A DNA stretch of 64,000 bases from Vanilla planifolia (lineage: Eukaryota; Streptophyta; Magnoliopsida; Asparagales; Orchidaceae). Under the pieces are notes generated by a model, which was not told the origin of the DNA, did not search any database, and saw nothing but the letters and a program-made list of their open reading frames with translations. Positions 47,531 to 61,194 of the stretch are shown one piece after another. The stretch lies in the NCBI GenBank assembly GCA_023846275.1, contig CM043874.1:22935130-22999129 (forward strand). Reading direction: 5' to 3'. The position numbers and the translations under genes were made by a program. Within the stretch, counting starts at the first letter, position 1; the number at the start of each line of letters is the position of its first letter.

Positions 47531-50500
47531 GATACATAAGCAATGGATTTTAGGTATTTTATAGGAAAGGTAGATCATAGATATTTCTAATTTCTCATAT
47601 TAAGGAGGGGAAAGACTATTTCATAGCTACCAATATGAATTATTTCTAATAGCATCTGACCCCATAAAGATTTCTTGATTTTGAAATGTCTTGAAATCTT
47701 TAGTAAAAAGAGGGATGCTATATTTCCAAGATAGTATTTCATATTGGAATGAAGCATATAATAATAAGAAAGTATGTTTTTTAGTCATGGGTCTAGCAAA
47801 AAAATTTGAGATAGGTTCCTATAAGATTCCTCCTCCCCCAACACACACACATACAATTGGACATGAAGTTTTCCTCTCATCCAACTCAAGTAGCTACACC
47901 AAATAAAGAAAAGGTCTATTCTTTTTTTTTAACTTTTTTTATCAAACCCTACAAAAACCTACTCTTTGCTCAAGTTTCCTGTAAAGGCCATCCTTTCATT
48001 GATTCATTCTTTATCTTATTATCTTTTTACTTGTCTTCTTTTCTTTCTTTTCCTTTATGCTTATGCTTTTTTATTTTTTGAAGAAAAAAGAAAAGTGATA
48101 TTCTCAAGTGATGCATTAAGTGTCTTCTCTAGATGTTTCGCTCTCCCTCCATCCCAGCTCCCTCCAATGAGTAAGCTATACTTATAATATTTTGATTACA
48201 AGTGTAAAAAAGTTGAATTTCAAGATAAAGAGAATGTATTTATAAAAGTTAACCTTCTATAAGGTGTGATAAGATTTTGTAAAATAGTAAAATTAAAACT
48301 CAAGTATATTAGTCTATTTTACATTACAAAAAAAAAACTATATAGACTATAAAATAGTTATACCATTATAATTTGTTGGAATTCATGATATTTTTTCTCT
48401 CCTTATTAAAGATATATATCTCTATTCCATTATGTATAGATATAAATAAAAGGGATTAAAATTCAATCAAATATGTCATATAAAGAGAAAATGATACAAA
48501 TTTTTGGATAAAAAACATAAATTATTAGAAAATTAAGTGAATGTCATGGTTAAAGTTCTTTGGTAAAGTCAAATCAAACTGATAGTGGAAGCACATATGA
48601 AAACTCAATATGCACACTTAATTTAAATTTGAGACAAACTTTCTTGGGGGAAGAGAGATTGTAATGTTTCAAGATTTTTAATTTTTTTAAATATGTGTAA
48701 TTGAGAAATCAATGTGTATAAGATTGTAAATATTTATATTTGAACATAATTAAGTTAGTATCTTAAGCAATAAGTACACCAAAATAAAAATAAAATATTT
48801 TAATTATACCTTGAAATGCATGTTAATTTTTGAAATATCTTAGAATAAGAATTTGAGTATAATGTTTGATAACACTTTATGTAAGAAATTCATTTCTACT
48901 TGTTTGGAGCTCTATTGATTTTATAATATATTTTTAAAAGCAGAGGGATATAAAAGAACAAATTGTTCTTATTACTTTAGGATTTAACCAAAATAACTAT
49001 GTAATTTGGGAAAATAGTTTTATTTGCCACTTTAAGTAGAATCTAGACAATAACAAAAAAAGAAAGTGTGAAAGTTTTGTTTACATAATAAGGAAATTGA
49101 GAACTATCATAGAAGAGGAGGAGAAACAATCAACAATTGGGATCAGTTCGTAGAAAATCAAAGAGCAAGAGCTTTAAAAGTGGTATTTGCAATTGTAACA
49201 ATAATAAAGCAAGTAGTAGATTGAGGGAAAGATAAATTAGAAAAAAATAGAAGAAATTGAGATATTAAAGAAAGGGAATTGTTGGAACCTTGAAGAGAAA
49301 ACAATAAATTCATTTCAAATAATTGTAATCATACGAAAGAGTAGCAAGGTATGATTTTAGTCCATTTTGCATATGCAAAACAAAGAATTCATTGACAACA
49401 TTTTGAAGCTCTTTATTTTGAGGACTATAAATGATAAGTCATGGATTGAAAGGAAATCCTTAAGTTTTGATTAAATTCAAATATTTTTATAGTATGTAAA
49501 TAATTAAAGATCATGAATTTCCTATCTATATGAATTTAATGAGTGAATTGTTAAAGAAACACAAAAAATCATATTCTTTTTGCATTTTCCCTTAGCATAA
49601 TGTATAATATGTTCGGTGGTTTTAGTGAGTCATATATTAGCTAGTGAATGGTACCTAAAGATTTGAAAGTATTATGTGTGGTGGAGTAGACATTCTTTTA
49701 ATTTAACATATGGTCCTATGTGTTTGACATTCAATATGCTTGTCTTAACTTATAGTACATTAGAGGTAGTTTTGGGAAAGTTAAGAAACGCATGGTTTGA
49801 GAATTTTGATTATCTTATAATCTAATGTGATTAAGAGGAATTAGCTAGCTTATGAAACCATTAAATTGATGAAACTGTGATGTTTTATGCATGAATTTTC
49901 TTATGTAAGAAATCAAAAGAAAAAGAGGAATAGAAATAAAGTAATCAAAAGAACTCAGATATGTAAAGTTAAATTAATTATAGTATAGTTATGTGTCTTT
50001 TTATAAAATACTATATTTGAGATTATAGTAGACATCATTTATGAATATAATCTATATTATATTATGTACGTTATAAACATAGAATGACTAAAAGTGCATC
50101 ATATATGTTATATGATGGATATATTAAAACATAAAAAAATAATAGCAATGAATAAAGAAATAAAAGAGAGAAAATGATGTTTTGGATTGGATAAGTCATA
50201 TGTACATAAGACTTATAATGATGCTACAATACATGATGATATATAACATAATTAGATACCATGATATGAAATAAAATTAAAAATGAAAGTGATTTCTTAA
50301 GATATTATTTCATGCTTTCTAAGATATATGATTTGCCTTTAACTCATGGTGTAATGCTTAATAAGCAATGATTATATATATCCTACTATAAGATAGTATT
50401 AAAGACCTTATTCTTTACTACCACTAATTCTTTGTATATGACTTGAAGTATAAAGATGATATGATTGAGATATCCTCAATACTTGTTAGTATTTTGTATA

Positions 50501-50599
50501 ATGCTAATATTCACACCTAAAGTTTTAAAAAAATCATGAGTGTAATCAAAATCAGAAGTATTGCATTATCAAATGTATCTATAATTTATAATATCGTAT
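47531..50599. other. AT-rich DNA, no gene recognised
   Basis: The open frames at 47691-47906, 47857-48081 and 47966-48187 are short and follow T-rich or CA-rich DNA. None shows a known domain. No RNA gene was seen. Probably eroded repeat DNA. Confidence 0.5.
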
Positions 50600-52900
50600 T
50601 ATGCAATTATTATCACATTAGTAATCCAACAAATATCCCACATCTATAAGATCATAGCATAAAATGATAATGAAACCAATTTGTCATTTGAATTTAATCC
50701 AATCTAAGATAGCAATCATAAAAAGCTACCAAAGTTTAATAAAATCATAATAACTAGCTATCAAGTCCAAATAATCAGTCTCATATAATCCTAACTCCAT
50801 CAAATACAATTAATAATAAATAAGTATCAAACATATTACTATAAAAAGTGTAATAAAGAGATAAATCATCTAACTATTATACTAACTCTGATAATCTCTA
50901 ACTCAATGCTAGCCTCCTGATTTTATAAAAATATAAAAGGGTGAGCTAAGAGACTCAACAGGGACTCCTTTAATGAAATTATAAAACTGACATGTAATGA
51001 TTAAGAAGTATATATATAACAACTATATAAATCATGTAATAAATAACATCAATTACTAACTATTACAAGACATTATCATATACTAGGTAAGCTAATATAT
51101 ATGCTTATAATGTGGCTAAATAAATGCTTAGTGTTCCTCTATTATCTAATATACTCTAAGAGAACCATGATAGTACCTGACACTTTTATAATATCACATA
51201 ATCCATCACTTAGTAAGACAATGTTGATTACATAGTCTAAAATTGTAAGGTTCTGAGAGTTCTTAAAAAGCATATTCAATCCCTTTTATAATGTAACACA
51301 TCATGTAATTTCTTGTAAGACTAAAATATAATTGTTTCCTCTTATGACTATTTATACAATATCTTTCACCCAATATTAGAGGATCTTATCACACATATTA
51401 GAACTCCTCTTACAAGTTTAACCATCCATGTGTAATAATCTCCAAGCCAATAGAGTAAGGTAATTAACTTTTCTATCCCTTGAGTAAGCATATATGATCA
51501 GGAGTCCCCTACATCTAATCCTCACCTAATCAAAATCATGGAGTAAACATGTAGCATACTACTAACTCTAATCCATAATCATTTTATGTTAATTAAATTC
51601 CCCTTAATCTAAATGTACCATATAAAAAGTTATCATAATAAGTAATAATCTATTAAGTTAAGGATTTCTCATAACCTTAGACTAATTAACTTAGTTCTAT
51701 ATGCCCTAAGTTAGTCAAACTAACTTCCTTTCTAATTATATAAGATTAAAATATCAGAATGTCATAAGCTTCTTAATAAATCCTAATTTAGTTACTTAGT
51801 ATGTCTTAGCCCATTTTTTATTTTTAATTTTGCTCTAATTTTCTCTTAGACCTTATTTATCAAGGCTAACTTGAATGCTTACAAGCCTTGGCTTTGATTA
51901 GTAAGTTCTATATATAGTTAATTACCATTAAATTTGGGTTCACACAAATATTACGAGTGACTCTCTTTTATCTCACAAGAACTAAGCTACCACAACCATC
52001 CACACGATCTTTTAAGCCACTACACATTTAGGTTCACTCAAGTATTATTAGCAACTATCTTTTTATCTCACAAGTAATCTTGAGTCACCATAACCATTGT
52101 ACAACCTTTTAAGCCACTACACATTACTCAGATCACCATTTATAGTGTAATCACTTGGCCAAAGAGCATAAGTAAGATTACTCATGATCTTACCCAATGA
52201 ATTTAATCATATTAAGATTCTAGTTAATATCTTTACCTTTTTTGTTTTTTGGTCAAACCTAGTCTATTCATAAGTCCTATCTCAAACTCTTCTACTTTTA
52301 TCTAAGATTTTAACCAAGAGTTTAACTATCTAAAGTCTAATTTATAATATTCATAGAGACTCACAAATGATGTTTTCTTAACCTATCATTAGGATATTCT
52401 ATTACAGATTCTTTCTCCTTAAATTATTCTTAGTCTTCTAAGCTTAATTTTAATACTAAGCTTACCAAATATAGCAACATCTAATTTCTTTAAATTTTTA
52501 ATTTAACTCTAAAGATTATGAATTATCCATAAGACCTTTATCTTAAGATTTAATTTCACCTTAGCACTTTTAGCTATCATATGCATGCTAGCCAATTTCT
52601 TAATCAACTTAAACTTATTCTAAAGCCTTGAACCATGCCCTCCAAGGCTTCCAAACAAGAAGCCAAGATTCTCACACATCCTAAAAGATATCTAAGTTCT
52701 CTTAAGGGTTGAACACATTTCTCCTATGTATTAACTAAGCCATGTTTCCATGCTTTCAAATATACCCAAGGCAAAGGAATACTTGGCCTAAAATATTATC
52801 TTAGGTTTTATCTTTGTTTCTAAGTTCATAATCATGGTTCATCTTCTAAACTATGGTTGAAAAGGTCTATATAATAGGTGGCACACTTTCATGCAAAGTT
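50600..52900 (-). repeat. Repeat family X, copy 3 (minus)
   Basis: The reverse complement aligns with 36790-37170 (see that copy). It includes a 94-bp tandem duplication at 51934-52127. On the minus strand 'gagattatcagagtt' occurs near 50890; this resembles a primer-binding site but is too weak to call. Confidence 0.55.
51934..52127. repeat. Tandem duplication, ~94-bp unit
   Basis: The units start at about 51934 ('ttgggttcacacaaatatta') and 52028 ('ttaggttcactcaagtatta'). Both contain 'tttatctcacaag', 'cacaaccat' or 'cataaccat', and 'cttttaagccactacacatt'. Differences suggest that it is not recent. Confidence 0.78.
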
Positions 52901-54539
52901 TTAAAACACAACACATCCATCTCATATCATGAAGTGATATAACATATATCTTATTACTTAGCAAAGATTTTTTATTTCATGAGTTACTATTTGAAAAAGA
53001 ATCTACAAACAAGCTTAGAGTTTAATTTCTAGCAAAGTAACAATAGAATATGAAGCTAACATATCTAAATTATAAGTTTTATATATATTAGAATTTGTTC
53101 TTTCATAGTTTAATAATTTTATAATATTGATCATACTAAACCTTATATATAGCATACACATTTAAAGTATTAATAAGAATAATAATTAACATGATTTTAA
53201 ATGTATTTCATATGTTCATGCCATGGGTATATGATATTTTGTATGAACTAGTGAACATTTTATGTCTATCTTTCACGTGTATTTATAGATAATACTAAAG
53301 ATACAAGCATATGATCATAAGATTTAATCTATATATATGATTTTTTTTATTACACACATTTTTTGCATGGTTCTTTTAGTAAAATTGCATAAGAAAAAAT
53401 ATAATAAATAATCTTTAAATGCATAATAAAATCTCTTGTCACATGGCATTCTATATTATTTTTCTCTATGTTTTGATAATGTGTACACCTTCTCATGCTA
53501 TCAACTTAACTTGTGAAAAGTTTCAAACCCAACTTTAGTGCCTTACACCAAAATTTGTATTTTAAAAAATTAGATTCATACAAAAGCATAACATAGGTCA
53601 CAGTTTGCTCAATACTTGGCTCATCATATCAGAAACTCATGAATAAGAAAATAGTAAATATTATATACAATCTACTTAATCATATATCTACTTTTCATGT
53701 AACAAATATTAATTTTAGGAATAATAAATCTTATACAACATGATAACAAAACAAGATTATCTTTTTTATGTCAAGAATTTTAATTATTATAAAAATTGCA
53801 TCCCCATAATTGCTAAAATGTTTCTAGTAATTATCATGATACTCCATGCTTTAGTAACCAATAAGGCATAAAATTCAACATGATATTCAACTTAATACAT
53901 ATAAGATTGTCTTATTAAGAGTTATTTTCTATCATTGATTTACTATTCTACATTCTACTTCTACATATTTATGTAATCAAACCAAACATGTAATATAACT
54001 AACATCATGGGTTTTATTTTATATTCATGGGCAGAATCTTATCATACATTTTTTAACATAATTCTCTTAAATATATTACATGAAAAAAGAAAATAATTAG
54101 TCCTTTTTAATAGTAAATAATTTTATTATAGTCTTAAATAGAAAAAATCCATCACTCTAACTCAAAATTTATAAAGGTCTTATTATCAAATTATTTTTCA
54201 AAGTTTTACATGCATTTAACAAAATATTTTATTTTTTATAATGCTTAGATCATAGCTAAGTTTAATGAATGAACTTAATGATCATCCTACATAGAAATAG
54301 ACCATGAAAAGAACTTCTTCTTAATTAGATCTTTTCTTGATTTTAAGCTTGAGCCTTCCCCTTATTCTTTCTTATGATTTGTCTTGATTTTTTTTCTTTA
54401 GCATGCTCTTAGTTAGCATCTCCAAATGTCTTTTTTTTACTAGATTTTCTAAAGGTCTTAAACCTACATCATAAAAGTTTATATAACTATGGCAACACCT
54501 CCATAAATCAATGTTTTAGCTTAATAAATTGATTTTATT
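52901..54539. other. AT-rich DNA, no gene recognised
   Basis: No open frame or domain of note. Low-complexity AT-rich sequence between repeat families X and Y. Confidence 0.5.
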
Positions 54540-55045
54540 TTAGAATAGTCATGACTTAAGTATTTAAACCAACCCCTCACTTATTATATATTCTTGTAGT
54601 TGGCTAAATCTAATTCTTAAAAACTTGGAGTTTAAGAAATTTTCTAATTAATGATATAATCATTTATTATTCTTTTTTTCTTATTTTTATTCTTTCTTAA
54701 ATATTCATAATATCACATATGTTACCTCTTTGTTTTAATTCCCTTATCTTCAACCATCATTCCAAATTTTTAAGAATATTTTTTATATCTTTTTATGCAT
54801 TCATAATTAATAATAATGAGGATAACAAATAAAAATAATAACATAAATAAAAACATAATCTCATTTTTAAGTATTAAATAAAATTGAGGCTCATGTGATG
54901 CAACCTAAAGCTTACTATTCGACCATACTCCCAATTTAAATTTCATAATTCAAAACTCAAATTTTAAATTTTTATTCACAAAATAAAAATATACTTTGAT
55001 CAAATAATTTTATAATAATATGTCAAGAAATATTAGGTATAGCAC
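54540..55045 (-). repeat. Repeat family Y, copy 4 (minus)
   Basis: Aligns with 38540-39022 on the same strand (landmarks listed there). The inner end reads 'attaggtatagca', the reverse complement of a TGCTATACC start. Confidence 0.68.
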
Positions 55046-55779
55046 TACTATATTAAGAATATGATGTGTTGATGTGCTTATGATATGAGATTTACATATA
55101 ATATAATGAGATAAATAAAAATGAGCTAAAGATAAGATTATATGATATAAAAATGTGATAATTGTCATTCAAGAAAGCTAGGCATATTAATATCAAGAAC
55201 ATGAAAAGTAAGAAAAATGATGAAAAAGAATATGAATAAAATATGATTACGAAAGAAAGTTGTATAATTATATAAATAATATAAAATATTCATTATGCAT
55301 ATATATGATATTAGGCATACTATTCTTACATGATATGCTTATTTATAATTACTACAATACATGTTATAATTATTGATTATTATAATTTTATAATAAAACA
55401 TTATTATAAACAAAAATTTATCTACTGATTCTATAAAACTCATTCTTTTACATTATGTATTATGCTACTAATGCATATAAAGAAAAAAACTAGAGCAGCA
55501 TGTGAGTCGAATAATGATTATAAAGAAAGATTATATCATATAATTTTATATTATATCTAATATGTTAATATTGGAATTTTATTATAACAAATATCCATGT
55601 GGTAATATAATTTTTATTTTATTTTATGATAAATAATTTTTTAAATAATTTTAAACTCAATCTAATTGTCATTCTCACTTTAATATTAGTTTTGTACCCT
55701 ATATGTTATTTTTATAATTTAGTTTAACCAAATTTGATACTATTTGTATATTATAGAGTGAAAATGATAAAAAAGATGT

Positions 55780-55782
<3 letters not shown>

Positions 55783-55834
<52 letters not shown>
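55783..55834. repeat. (AT)n microsatellite
   Basis: About 26 uninterrupted TA units. Confidence 0.9.
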
Positions 55835-55838
<4 letters not shown>

Positions 55839-56350
55839 CGCTTTAATGGGAATACACATTTTTTTATTTTAACATAAAAAAATGATTTGAATTCTAAAAC
55901 GATTTTTTAATTTATTTATAATATATGAAATCTTTTGTTACTTTTAAAAATAGAAAAAGAAAGCATTCCTATTCTCAAAAAGATTTTTTTTTTATTTTTT
56001 CATTTTTTTTTATTTTTTTATTTTTTTATTTTTATTGTTTTTTGGACGTTGCCTTCTGCATGCAAAAACAAAATCTGTGGAACCTTTTTCATATTGTTTC
56101 TTCTGAAGTCCACAAAGAGCAGTCAATGACAGAGTAAATTAATTCAGCATAGATATTTCCGCCATCAGTAATCTGCAAGCTCAGCTGCGCGATGGGGATC
56201 GAACGGCTTTAATGCTTTGTTTACCACTAAATGCAAAGGAAGTGGATAATAATCTGGACATAATCGCCACTCCAGCTGTCTAAAAAATAGTCAGGAAGTT
56301 GCAGAAGCCAACCAGATTGCTCTTCGAGCGAGCGAGACAGAGAGAGCTGA
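55835..56350. other. Upstream region of the EXO70 gene
   Basis: A T-rich tract (55980-56045) gives spurious Phe-rich frames. From about 56160 base composition becomes gene-like. The 25 bases before the start codon contain a GAGA-rich string (gagcgagcgagacagagaga), common in plant 5' UTRs. An ATG at 56192 opens a six-codon frame that ends well before the start; it would be an upstream ORF only if transcription begins before it. No clear TATA box was found. Confidence 0.5.
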
Positions 56351-58975
56351 ATGGCCATGGTTGCAAGCTGCGAAGTATCAGGTGGCTATCTTCTTTTTCT
56401 ATGTCTAATGTGTAAGGTTTGGGGGGCGGGGGTGAAAGTTGCCTCCGTTATAACTAAATGTCGTTGGCTTCGTTTACTGGATTGGAGATCCGGGGATGAA
56501 GCCTAGCTTCTGTGCTCTCGCAGGTGTAGGAGTCGATTGGGCTTCTGTGTCTTCTTTCCTTAATCAGGGGATAAAAGGGTTTTCACTTGTTAAAGTAAAA
56601 TCGCTTGACTGTAATGTTTGGCTGAGTTTTTTATCCGTAGCCGTTTCCCTTCGATTTCTGTTTTAGGTTTTCTTGAGTAGCTCAACTGGAATAACTTTTT
56701 AGTTTGCTTCAGCTGTTATTTAGGAGCTCTTCTTCAAATTGTTCATTTATTTTTATTAATATTACTGTTACTTTCAGTTTTCTTTGATTTTTATGCAATA
56801 ATACTTCGTTTAGATTAATTTAGGATGTGAGATTGTTATCGTAGTTCATGTTTTGCTTTGTTGAAGCAAAGAAGTTTAATCTAAGTTCCTATGTCCATAG
56901 AGACACAGTTTTGAGTTTTTTTTTTTTTTTTTCGTACAGAGATTCTAATTCCTGTTCTTGCGTTAAAGGATTATAGTAATTAAGCTTCAATTCAATGGAT
57001 GCTTTAGTTTTTTTTCCTCTCCGAAGTCTTTATAAGCAAGTAAACTTAGTTGTAAATTTCAGCTCAAACTATCTACTCTTTCCCTTCAAACAAAAAATAT
57101 AGATCGAGTATGAGCAATTTTTAAACCAACATTGATTGGGTTAATGATGAAATAAAAAAGAAACTTTGCTAGTCTTCATGAAAATAACCCTGCTGTTACT
57201 GCATTTCATCCTAAATGGTCTATCTTCTTGCAGAAGAAAGAGGGATCTCCAACGTCAATGCTAAACTTGGCATGATGCACAGAAAGATTGTCAACTGGGA
57301 TTCTGATCCGTCCATGATATGGGATCGAGACCCCAGCGAAGCTTCAGAGTTCTTACAAGCAGTGAATGAAGTGCAACAATTTCGTGAGCAGCTAAAAACT
57401 TCAAATGTGAACAAGGATCTCTTCTGCTTTGCCGATAACACTCTTCAGATGGCTATGGCGAGGCTTGAAGAGGAGTTTGTACACCTTCTAATAGAGCATA
57501 GCCAACCCTTAGAACCAGAACAGATGTCATTCCATTCTTCTGAAGACGAATTCTCACAGGATTTATCTTCCTGTTCATTTGAAGTGGACGCAGATCAAGG
57601 TAAGACCTGGCATGAAAGCAGCTGTGGTTCAGAGAATGTTGTTGTTGATCTGATCCATCCCAATGCAATATATGATCTAAGATCCATTGCAGAAGCAATG
57701 TTATTGTCGAATTATGATGGAGAGTGCTGCCTTGCCTACATTAGCATCAGGAAAAATGCACTGGATGAGTGTCTTTCTGTTGTCTGCTTCGAAAAGCTTG
57801 GCATTGAGGAAGTCTTGCGTATGGATTGGGCTGCTCTAAACTTCATGATCAGGAGGTGGAATCGAGCACTGAAGCTCTTTATACGGGTTTATCTTACTGG
57901 TGAGAAACGTCTCTGCGACTTAATATTTGGAGAATTTTCGGAATCACTGAGAAATTTTTGCTTTTTTGAGATCTCAAAGATCTCAGTCATGCAATTCCTC
58001 TATGTGGCCGAAGCAATAATAATTAGACCACGGAAGCCAGAGAAGCTTTTCAGGATTCTGGACATGTATGAAAGTTTGTTGGATCTTCTCCCAGACATCG
58101 AATCATTGTTTCCAGAGAGGTCAGGCTCTTTCATTCTGAAAGAATGCAATGAGCTTTTGTTGAGGTTGGGTGAATGTGTAAGGGAAACCTTCTCTGAGTT
58201 CAAGCTTGCCATAAGGGACAACACATCGACCACTTCTTTTGCCGGCGGTGGCGTCCATCCTCTAACTAGATATGTCATGAACTACATCAAGACACTTGCA
58301 GCTTACAGTGGAACCCTGAACATCCTCCTTGATGACCAAGATAGAAAGAATCTATACTCCTTGGAAGAAGACGGTGATGGTTCTTCACTCATTTCATGCA
58401 ACCTTCTATCAGTTACATATATCTTGGAATCAAACCTCACCAAAAGATCAATGCTCTATAGAGACAGTGCATTACAGAGCTTCTTTATAATGAACAATGT
58501 CTGCTACATGGTTCAAAAGGTAAAGGGTTCTGATCTCCAGGCCATTCTCGGGGATGACTGGATCCGAGCACACAACCGGATGTTCAGGCAACATGCATTG
58601 AACTACGAGCGAGCAACTTGGAGCCCAGTGCTCGCTTTCTTGAAGGATGATGGCATCCACAGCCATGGCTCAAGCTGCCCTTCTAAAAATCTTCTTAAGG
58701 AGAGATTCAAGAGCTTTAACCATGCCTTGGAAGAGGTATACCGAATTCAAACAGCTTGGTCTATTCCTAACATTGAGCTTCGAGATGATCTGAGGATATC
58801 AGTATCTCTCAAGGTTCTGCAAGCTTACCGAACTTTCATGGGACGATATGCCAGCTATCTTGATGGAGTGAGACACCGGGAGAATTACATCAAGTATTGC
58901 CCTGAGGATTTGGAGATATTCTTGTTAGATCTCTTCGAGGGCACTTCCAAGGTTATGCATCCTCACAAAAGGTGA
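56351..58975 (+). CDS. EXO70: EXO70 family exocyst subunit, N-terminally short
   Basis: Exons are modelled as 56351-56381 and 57234-58975 (590 residues). The donor is TCAG/GTGG and the acceptor is a pyrimidine tract ending TTGCAG. Phase 1 matches, giving MAMVASCEVS then EERGIS. EXO70 proteins are subunits of the exocyst, which tethers secretory vesicles to the plasma membrane; plants have many paralogues. Visible family blocks are WDSDPSMIWDRDPSEASEFL (near residue 33), MAMARLEEEFVHLL (near 78), the core from about residue 150, GGGVHPLTRYVMNYIKTL (near 350), VCYMVQKVKGSDLQ (near 435), NYERATWSPVLAFL (near 470), LKERFKSFNHALEEVY (near 495) and DLEIFLLDLFEG (near 570). It resembles single-large-exon paralogues of the EXO70D/E kind, but the subgroup is unresolved. 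Family members are usually about 620-690 residues. Here the N-terminal helical stretch is missing or lies in an unseen exon. Confidence 0.88.
56382..57233 (+). other. Intron 1 of the EXO70 gene
   Basis: 852 bp, GT…AG, T-rich, with a poly-T run at about 56918-56931. The in-frame ATG at 57215 lies inside the 3' splice-site pyrimidine tract, so it is a poor candidate for the real start unless an alternative transcript begins inside the intron. Confidence 0.65.
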
Positions 58976-61194
58976 GGATGGAGTGAGATGGAAAGCCAGT
59001 GTGAAAGAATGGCCGTGGGCAGTTTTCCAGTGTGTTTTGAGCTTATTGTATGTTGTTTGAAACATATGTTGTGGGGCTATCTGAAGCTCTTAAAGCTGGA
59101 GTCACTGTGATGGAATACATGAGCTAAAAGATTGTAATAGTTTATTGATGATATAATGGATGAGATGTTGCATTCTGCATCGTATCATATATGTGAAGCT
59201 GTCATTTTGGAGTTTGCTCATACTGATAGTAATTTTCAGTGTTGATCTATCAGAAAGTTGGCCAAACTTCAATCTAAACGATCAAAAGCCATGTGTGAGA
59301 GTTTACCGATTGGCCGGAGTAGGAAATTCTTTCAAAAGCTTATGGAATGATGATAGCTAAAGGCAGTTTTTTTAGGAAAAAGTACTATTCAAACTTTGTA
59401 CAAATTCAATCTTTTCACACTCAAAAATTTCCTTGTGAGATGTATCATAGAAAATTAGATGATCAATCAATAGAGTTTTCTGGTTAAAGCTCCAATGAAT
59501 GTCTTAATAACATAGAGAAGGAAAATTGTTGGAGTGTTGAGTCATATGGAAGTGCACATGCTTTATGATCCCATGTGTTCCACATATTGGGGCTAAGAAC
59601 TATGATCGCATCTTGTTGTAGATGTTCTACAGTGAAAAAGAGTTATTTGGTTGCTAGTGCATTGATAACATGATGCTAAATGGGTAGATTCTATTTCAAA
59701 AGAAAAATTGTTGAGCTTTCACACTAGCACATCTAACAAGAATCTATAGTCTATAAGTTTTTCTAAGAATATTGCATTAGATGAGCACATCTTTGGCATC
59801 TTATGAAGATAACACAGTTGTTTGCCAAAATGTCTTTGCATTGTTTGATCAAGAAGGAGGTTAATTTTTGTAAATTGGGTCTATTAATATATAGTGTGTG
59901 CTCTTCATTTATTACAATTTATGGGTTGGAGGAGATATATCTTTGTTCAATTACAGAACATTTAACCTTCTATCAATCCAAGTTTTGAAAGAGTAATACA
60001 ATTCCTAGTGCAAAGGAGCAATGCAACTCTAAAAAGTATTTATTCATCATTGTCGATGTAAACACATAAATGATTCCATGCATGTATCATGTGGTTGGAC
60101 TACATTATTTGGGTTAGTTTTGACTACAAGGCTAACTTCAATTTTATAACTCTACTTTGTCCATATTACTTAAAGTGATCATTAGTTTTGCACATTAAAT
60201 ATAATATAATAAGAGCAATCAACATACAAAAAAAGGGGATGAATTATGAGCTTTTAATGAAATATTATGTTTAACTTTTTTGAAAATCATTATATTATGA
60301 TAAAAATAATAAATCACAAAAATTTTTAGATGATTCAACTCTGAAGAATAAACTTATGTCCATCCCTAGTCACGAATGACTAGACTTATTTCGACAAGAA
60401 CCTTTCATCTAAAGACAAGAAGGCAAATACCTTTATAAACTAATATGGAAGGATTCAAGGATAGCCCAATAGAGTCGAACAAACAAATGACTTAAATGAG
60501 CAAAAATACAATGTCTCTCATACAAACCAAAGGAAAAATGCACAATAAAACTTTGGCAATGTAAGCTTGTACCTATAACCCATGCAAATCATAAATGGCA
60601 AAATATAATGATGATAGACTCTTGAAATGATGTTAATGATTACTTTAAATAAGAATGACAAATTGAACATTACCAATTTTAACTTGAGAAACTATCTGCA
60701 CATAGAGTAGTGAGCAAGAATGTAAGAGATCAAATAAACTATAAAAGCTAGAGTTTATATCTCTTCAAAAATGAAAATTATCATTAGTTCCTTTTAACAA
60801 GTCCTTAGGGTTTATATAGACATAGGATCTTCATAAAACAATTAAAATAGCTCACAAAGATAGGATAATGACTAGTTTTTAATTCACAAAATATTCTACT
60901 AGATGTTACAGGTTTTACATTATTATACATAGCACATGTCAAAAATAGACAAATCATATGTAAATCTTAAGTTCAAGTTTTCTATAAAAGTGTGCTTATA
61001 AAAATGAATAAAACATGTTGTATGTTAATAATTATGTACAATATGCAAGTCTTACGTTTCATATGTTCCTTTTATTACATTATTGGTTAGCTTTTATACT
61101 ATTTTCATTTGAATTAGATATACTGCATGTTATTAATGATATATTGCAATGATGAATTTACATATTATATAAATTAATATAGCCTAAAAGATCT
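58976..61194. other. 3' flank of EXO70 and unassigned DNA
   Basis: The first roughly 180 bp look like 3' UTR, with 'attgtaatagtttattg' near 59130 as a possible polyadenylation context. The rest is AT-rich. Open frames at 59160-59360 and 59803-59988 show no domain I recognise. Confidence 0.5.

Noticed and set aside
47857..48187. Two overlapping Phe/Leu/Ser-rich frames resembling membrane proteins
   Set aside because: T-rich DNA produces hydrophobic frames. There is no homology and no signal of selection.
50885..50900. Minus-strand 'gagattatcagagtt' as a retrotransposon primer-binding site
   Set aside because: Only part of TGGTATCAGAGC matches, and no LTR end could be placed next to it.
55925..56137. 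Phe-rich frames just upstream of EXO70
   Set aside because: They cross a poly-T tract and end in a stop before the gene. They do not splice in frame to the EXO70 exon in any way I could find.
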